Of a stretch of 6,513 nucleotides of DNA, positions 5,561 to 6,513 are shown piece after piece. This stretch comes from Opitutaceae bacterium. GTDB taxonomy: Bacteria; Verrucomicrobiota; Verrucomicrobiae; Opitutales; Opitutaceae. The notes beneath the pieces were generated by a model. That model was given only the letters and a program-made list of their open reading frames with translations, was not told where the DNA came from and searched no databases. Location: contig JAISAX010000725.1 of NCBI GenBank assembly GCA_031266495.1, forward strand, positions 1 through 6,513, written 5' to 3'. The stretch's first letter is position 1. The number at the start of each line of letters is the position of its first letter. A program made the translations under genes and the position numbers.

Positions 5561-6451
5561 ATGAAAAACAAACTACACCACAATGCCCAAAAACTCGCCG
5601 CGTTCCTTGCGTTCGCGCTCGCTGTCGCCGTTACCGTTATCATCGCTTCCACCGCCCATGCGCAGGTCACGCTCACCGGCGACGGCAATTATTCGCAGCC
5701 CTTCACGCCCGGAGAAAAAGGCGTGAACATGCTCGATACGGATATCACTAGTCCAGGTTATCATACGTGGACCGACAACAGCAGCATTGCCGGATGGTAC
5801 GCTGTCGTTAACGGCGGCACTCCTGCCCAGTATCGATCAACCACCATGGGAGTAACCCCGACTGACGTCATTTATGCCGCCCGCGCCAAGGGCCCCGGTT
5901 TCGCGTTCGTCAGTGCCCGCTCAAGCACGAACACCGGCTTCACCGCCTTCGGCGTACGGATCGCCAACAACACCGGGAAAACCATCACTGAACTGGCCGT
6001 GAGCTATCTGGGCCAGCAATGGGTGTGGACTAACGGCGGAGCGGATGCCCTGACCTTCCAGTATTCCCTTGATGCGACATCACTCACCACCGGTACCTGG
6101 ACAACGGTGGACGCGCTGACGTTCAACAGCCCATTGTACAGTGCCGTCAATGGTTCGGGAAACACCACCTCCCTGGTAACAAACGGTGCCTTGCCGCCGG
6201 AGATGTCCACGACCCTTTCGTCTTCCATCACCGGCCTGACCCTTGCCTCGGGAGCCACCATCTGGTTTCGCTGGGTCGATGTAAACAACACGGGGGTGGA
6301 TCAAGTGCTCGGTATTGATGATGTTTCCATCACGTCCACCTTTGCTGCCGCGCCCAACGTTCCCGAGCCGTCCGCCTGGGTGCCTGTCGCGGCCCTGACC
6401 GCTCTGGCCCTCGCGGGGCTACGCCGGTGGCGTGGCACCGGGCAAAGCTGA
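5561..6451 (+). CDS. PEP-CTERM sorting domain surface protein
   Basis: Exported protein of 296 residues. A long signal peptide (about 1-34, basic start MKNKLHHNAQK, hydrophobic core, cut after AHA) precedes a Gly/Thr/Ser-rich, beta-rich ectodomain without catalytic motif. WTDNSSIAGWYAVVNGG, TAFGVRIANNTGKTITELAVSYLGQQW, ASGATIWFRWVDVNNTGVDQVLGIDDVSIT are hallmarks of a family of verrucomicrobial PEP-CTERM proteins, sometimes annotated beside nuclease domains; none is present here. The C-terminus has VPEP (267-270), a hydrophobic segment (272-287) and LRRWR, the tripartite signal recognised by exosortase, which would cut near PEP and release or anchor the protein in the cell envelope or matrix. 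Start ATG 5561 is fixed by the signal peptide; no Shine-Dalgarno is seen. It follows the pseudopilin gene by 100 bp on the same strand, without the LacI operator. Confidence 0.9.
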   Translation: MKNKLHHNAQKLAAFLAFALAVAVTVIIASTAHAQVTLTGDGNYSQPFTPGEKGVNMLDTDITSPGYHTWTDNSSIAGWYAVVNGGTPAQYRSTTMGVTPTDVIYAARAKGPGFAFVSARSSTNTGFTAFGVRIANNTGKTITELAVSYLGQQWVWTNGGADALTFQYSLDATSLTTGTWTTVDALTFNSPLYSAVNGSGNTTSLVTNGALPPEMSTTLSSSITGLTLASGATIWFRWVDVNNTGVDQVLGIDDVSITSTFAAAPNVPEPSAWVPVAALTALALAGLRRWRGTGQS

Positions 6452-6460
6452 CCGGCCCCT

Positions 6461-6471
6461 CCCCCCCCCCC
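6461..6471 (+). repeat. C11 tract after the PEP-CTERM gene
   Basis: Eleven C begin 9 nt after the stop at 6451, in a pyrimidine-rich run that continues to about 6487. Same position relative to the stop as the tracts after the transporter and pseudopilin genes. No hairpin terminator is visible in the remaining 62 bases of the window. Confidence 0.8.
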
Positions 6472-6513
6472 TTCCTCCCTCCTCCCGGTCACTCGCGCCA
6501 TTTCCACCACACC

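Overview
The window looks like accessory chromosome from a GC-rich Verrucomicrobiota bacterium, most likely of the Opitutaceae. This is inferred from gene content, not from a marker gene. It carries a PEP-CTERM surface protein, a verrucomicrobial-type pseudopilin with an H-X9-DG motif, a LacI-family regulator with a QA..M recognition helix, an MFS sugar-type transporter, and starts that mostly lack Shine-Dalgarno sequences. No rRNA, tRNA, CRISPR array or transposase was seen.

Layout. (1) 54-1466, + strand: MFS transporter of the SUT/GPH-like sugar type. (2) 1495-2640, - strand: cytoplasmic protein predicted to form an alpha/alpha toroid, convergent with the transporter and 28 bp from it. (3) 2802-3920, - strand: LacI-family repressor, followed by a short intrinsic terminator (2717-2735) that separates it from the toroid gene. 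(4) 4067-4303, + strand: small helical protein with the window's only strong Shine-Dalgarno, followed by a 56-codon C-terminal remnant of an HNH endonuclease (4311-4481). (5) 4696-5460, + strand: pseudopilin-like protein whose leader is encoded by two nested perfect inverted repeats. (6) 5561-6451, + strand: secreted PEP-CTERM protein.

The most informative signal is regulatory. A 14-bp dyad, YTTAT-N4-ATAAR, occurs three times: TTTATCCGTATAAA ahead of lacI and ahead of the pseudopilin gene, and CTTATTTGTATAAG (minus strand) ahead of the toroid gene. Two copies have the central CG expected of LacI-family operators. I infer a local regulon in which the repressor controls itself, the toroid protein and the pseudopilin, and possibly the small gene that diverges from lacI. 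No copy was found ahead of the transporter or the PEP-CTERM gene, although only 53 bases precede the transporter.

A second theme is long poly-C tracts of 8 to 12 bases. All have C on the + strand. Three begin 9 to 13 nt after the stop codon of a + strand gene. Others lie in the transporter start region, in its central loop, and just before the pseudopilin start. They may be Rho-dependent termination or structure-forming elements, and those inside the transporter could be slippage sites.
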